DNA of 9,119 nucleotides from Moorella sp. UBA4076. Its GTDB lineage: Bacteria > Bacillota > DSM-521 > Neomoorellales > Neomoorellaceae. Below, in pieces: positions 7,044 to 9,119 of this stretch. The notes under the pieces were generated by a model, which had not been told where the DNA came from, did no database searches, and was given only the letters and a program-made list of their open reading frames with translations. A program made the translations under genes and the position numbers. The DNA lies in contig DFYS01000170.1 in NCBI GenBank assembly GCA_002383405.1, positions 36,577-45,695 on the forward strand, read 5' to 3'. Numbering within the stretch: position 1 is the stretch's first letter; every line of letters begins with the position of its first letter.

Positions 7044-8015
7044 ATGGCCGTCCAGATTCTCCGCGACCGCAGCCGTGCGGCTGTCCAGAAAATAGTCCTG
7101 GGTGCTACCAGAGAACAGGGTGGCACCCGGAGCCACACCATCACCGTCGGCGGTGATGCCGCCCTTCCTTTCTATCACTTTGAAGGCGAAGTCGCCAACC
7201 GGCCCGTCATTGCCATGGAGGTCCAGGATATTGTCCCTCAATGGCCCGATATTCTCCAAGAACCGTTTAACGATGTTATCAGTGAGCCCGGCCGCTGGGC
7301 GCAAAAATGCGTGGCCGCGTATGGTGCCGATCTTATCTACCTCAAACTCGACGGCGCCGACCCTGAAGGAGCCAATCACTCCGTTGACCAGTGTGTGACT
7401 ACCGTCAAAGAGGTCCTGCAGGCGGTAGGCGTTCCCCTGATCATCGCCGGCTGCGGCGATGTGGAAAAAGACCATGATGTTTTAGAGGCGGTAGCCGAAG
7501 CAGCCAGCGGGGAAAATCTCCTGCTGGGTAACGCCGAACAGGATAACTACAAATCCCTGACGGCGGCCTGTATGGTGCACAAGCATAACATCATTGCCCG
7601 CTCACCCCTGGACATCAATATCTGCAAGCAGCTCAACATCCTCATCAACGAAATGAACCTGGGCCTGGACCATATCCTCATCGACCCCTCGATCGGCGGC
7701 CTTGGTTACGGCATCGAGTATGCTTTCTCCATCATGGAACGTATCCGTTTGGGAGCTCTCCAGGGCGATAAGATGCTCTCCATGCCCGTCATCTGCACCG
7801 TGGGCTACGAAGCCTGGCGGGCCAAGGAAGCAGTCGCTCCGGTCAGCGAGTCCCCGGGCTGGGGTAAAGAGGTAGAACGCGGCATTCTCTGGGAAGCTGT
7901 TACCGCTACGGCCCTGCTCCAGGCCGGCGCCCACATCCTGTTGATGCGCCACCCGCAGGCCGTAGCCAAAGTCCGGGAAAACATCGACCAGCTGATGGTA
8001 AGTAACGCTTACTAA
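7044..8015 (+). CDS. acsD: Corrinoid iron-sulfur protein, small (delta) subunit
   Basis: This 323-residue TIM-barrel protein is the small subunit of the corrinoid iron-sulfur protein and the partner of AcsC. It holds no iron-sulfur cluster. In known structures it caps the corrinoid bound by the AcsC C-terminal domain and helps to dock the methyltransferase AcsE and acetyl-CoA synthase. Recognisable family stretches are ADLIYLKLDGADPEGANHS, LLLGNAEQDNYKSLTAACM and IDPSIGGLGYGIEYAFSIM. The length equals that of the Moorella protein, and no disruption is seen. It lies 46 bases before acsE, probably in the same message, so the methyl donor enzyme and the subunit it docks against are made together. 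It is separated from acsC by about 3.2 kb holding acsV and acsF, an order I recall from M. thermoacetica. Confidence 0.97.
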   Translation: MAVQILRDRSRAAVQKIVLGATREQGGTRSHTITVGGDAALPFYHFEGEVANRPVIAMEVQDIVPQWPDILQEPFNDVISEPGRWAQKCVAAYGADLIYLKLDGADPEGANHSVDQCVTTVKEVLQAVGVPLIIAGCGDVEKDHDVLEAVAEAASGENLLLGNAEQDNYKSLTAACMVHKHNIIARSPLDINICKQLNILINEMNLGLDHILIDPSIGGLGYGIEYAFSIMERIRLGALQGDKMLSMPVICTVGYEAWRAKEAVAPVSESPGWGKEVERGILWEAVTATALLQAGAHILLMRHPQAVAKVRENIDQLMVSNAY

Positions 8016-8061
8016 TCCAGCCAATAAAAGACATCACATCTCATTTCAAAGGAGGTAAACC

Positions 8062-8850
8062 ATGCTTATTATCGGCGAACGGATTAACGGTATGTTTAAC
8101 GACATCAAACGCGCCATCCAGGAACGGGACCCGGCCCCGGTGCAGGAATGGGCGCGCCGCCAGGAGGAAGGCGGCGCCCGCGCCCTGGACCTCAATGTCG
8201 GCCCCGCCGTCCCGGATAAGGTCAGCGCTATGGAATGGCTGGTAGAGGTCGCCCAGGAAGCCAGCAGCCTCACCCTGTGCCTGGATTCCACCAATTTTGC
8301 CGCCATTGAAGCCGGGCTGAAGAAAGCCAGGAACCATGTAATTATCAATTCCACCAATGCGGAACGGGAAAAAGCGGAGAAGTTGTTCCCCCTGGCTGTA
8401 GAGTATAACGCCGGGCTCATCGGCCTGACCATGAATAAAACCGGGATCCCCAAGGATAGTGATACCCGCCTGGCCTTTGCCATGGAACTGGTGGCTGCCG
8501 CCGACGAGTTCGGCCTGCCCATGGAAGACCTTTATATCGACCCCCTCATCCTTCCCGCCAACGTGGCCCAGGACCACGCTCCCGAGGTCTTGAAGACCTT
8601 ACAGCAGATTAAAATGCTGGCCGACCCGGCACCGAAAACCGTCCTGGGTCTCAGCAATGTCTCCCAGAACTGTCAGCATCGCCCCCTCATCAATCGGACT
8701 TTTTTAACTATGGCCATGGCCTGCGGCCTGGATGCCGCCATTGCCGATGCCAATGATGAGGCCCTGATAGAGGCGGCGGCAGCAGCGGAAATTTTGCTCA
8801 ATCAGACGTTTTACTGCGATTCTTTTGTCAAGATGTTTAAAACCAGGTAG
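8062..8850 (+). CDS. acsE: 5-methyltetrahydrofolate:corrinoid iron-sulfur protein methyltransferase
   Basis: This 262-residue enzyme transfers the N5-methyl group of methyltetrahydrofolate to Co(I) of the AcsC/AcsD protein, joining the methyl branch of the pathway to acetyl-CoA synthesis. It is a homodimeric TIM barrel of the pterin-binding (DHPS-like) family and the same length as Moorella MeTr. The folate-binding residues known for that enzyme are present at the same numbers: D75 (in CLDSTN), N96 (in INSTN), D160 (in YIDPL) and N199 (in GLSNVSQN), the last placed to assist protonation of N5. The ATG start has a near-perfect AAAGGAGGT at 8048-8056, six bases after the GGAGG core, the strongest ribosome site in the window, which suggests high expression. 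Candidate terminators follow the stop, so this is probably the last gene of its transcript. Confidence 0.98.
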   Translation: MLIIGERINGMFNDIKRAIQERDPAPVQEWARRQEEGGARALDLNVGPAVPDKVSAMEWLVEVAQEASSLTLCLDSTNFAAIEAGLKKARNHVIINSTNAEREKAEKLFPLAVEYNAGLIGLTMNKTGIPKDSDTRLAFAMELVAAADEFGLPMEDLYIDPLILPANVAQDHAPEVLKTLQQIKMLADPAPKTVLGLSNVSQNCQHRPLINRTFLTMAMACGLDAAIADANDEALIEAAAAAEILLNQTFYCDSFVKMFKTR

Positions 8851-8891
8851 GATTTTTGCAAGCAACGTCGAAAGATAAATAAAGGATTTAT

Positions 8892-8918
8892 AAGCAGTAA
8901 TGAGCTTATTGCTTTTAT
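8892..8918 (+). terminator. Candidate intrinsic terminator after acsE
   Basis: AAGCAGTAA (8892-8900) pairs with TTATTGCTT (8906-8914), with one G-T wobble and the loop TGAGC. The pairing runs into a TTTTAT tract (8913-8918). It begins about 40 bases after the acsE stop. The stem is AT-rich and so only moderately stable, but its shape and T-tract fit a Rho-independent terminator for the acs transcript. Confidence 0.5.
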
Positions 8919-8973
8919 AGCGTCCGGGCACTGCGTTGATACCTGTTCCATAATCCGCACCAGAAGGGGAAAA

Positions 8974-9014
8974 GGGGTACCAGTGTATTGCTCAGCGCTG
9001 GTATCCCCCTCTTT
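8974..9014 (+). terminator. Second hairpin downstream of acsE, candidate terminator
   Basis: GGGGTACCAG (8974-8983) pairs with CTGGTA (8998-9003) plus CCCC (9005-9008), with one bulged T. Ten base pairs enclose a loop of about 14 bases that contains CAGCGCTG partly as a self-complementary element. TCTTTATATA follows, a short and impure T-tract. It is a stronger stem than the one at 8892-8918, and the two together may act as a tandem terminator. Confidence 0.5.
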
Positions 9015-9119
9015 ATATAGCCAAAGGAGTCCCTCACAGAGCAGGCACCCATACCGCTTGCGAGCGGCACCAGCAGAAGGATGAAAATAGCAGTATTGCA
9101 GGCGGGGTGAAGCAGGTTC
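9015..9119 (+). other. Non-coding 3' end of the window
   Basis: No gene is supported. The only notable element is a small hairpin, CCGCT (9054-9058) with AGCGG (9063-9067) around TGCG. An ATG at 9081 opens a nine-codon frame ending in TGA at 9108-9110, with a purine-rich AGAAGG directly abutting it and no usable spacing. This may be the leader of the next gene, which lies outside the window. Confidence 0.4.

Noticed and set aside
6836..7156. 106-residue frame spanning the acsF-acsD gap and the acsD start
   Set aside because: It overlaps the ends of both real genes in another frame, has no ribosome site and no family resemblance.
8936..8954. Promoter-like TTGATA and CATAAT downstream of acsE
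   Set aside because: The spacing between the boxes is only seven bases, far from the 16-18 needed.
9081..9110. Start of a next gene (MKIAVLQAG)
   Set aside because: The frame stops after nine codons, and the purine-rich stretch abuts the ATG with no spacer.

Overview
The window is a stretch of the Wood-Ljungdahl (reductive acetyl-CoA) gene cluster of an acetogenic Firmicute. It almost certainly comes from the genus Moorella. The acetyl-CoA synthase, the small corrinoid-protein subunit and the methyltransferase have 729, 323 and 262 residues. These are the lengths I remember for Moorella thermoacetica, and the key residues fall on the published Moorella numbers (for example ACS C506, C509, C518, C528, C595, C597 and methyltransferase N199). 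From memory there are scattered substitutions relative to the M. thermoacetica type-strain proteins, so a related strain or species is likely. The DNA is GC-rich, genes start at strong Shine-Dalgarno sites, and all genes lie on the + strand.

Layout: the 3' end of acsA (CO dehydrogenase, 1-227); acsB (acetyl-CoA synthase, 243-2432); a 104-base gap with a long imperfect hairpin; acsC (large corrinoid iron-sulfur protein subunit, 2537-3874); a 317-base gap with a GC-rich hairpin, other inverted repeats and two pairs of direct repeats; acsV (also called orf7 or RACo, reductive activator, 4192-6099); acsF (CooC-type nickel-insertion ATPase, 6099-6848, overlapping acsV by one base); a 195-base gap with a possible branched fold; acsD (small corrinoid protein subunit, 7044-8015); acsE (methyl-H4folate:corrinoid methyltransferase, 8062-8850); and a 3' region with two candidate terminator hairpins.

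How the genes work together: AcsE moves the methyl group from methyltetrahydrofolate to the cobalt of the AcsC/AcsD corrinoid protein. AcsV re-reduces that cobalt, at the expense of ATP, whenever it is oxidised to Co(II). AcsA reduces CO2 to CO and passes it through an internal tunnel to AcsB. AcsB joins CO, the methyl group and CoA into acetyl-CoA. AcsF is thought to help load nickel into the AcsA/AcsB enzyme.

The coding content is well known, and I see no new enzyme system, mobile element, CRISPR array, tRNA or rRNA. What is least explained lies between the genes: three of the longer gaps contain RNA-hairpin potential or direct repeats, and could tune expression of the separate segments (acsAB, acsC, acsV-acsF, acsDE).
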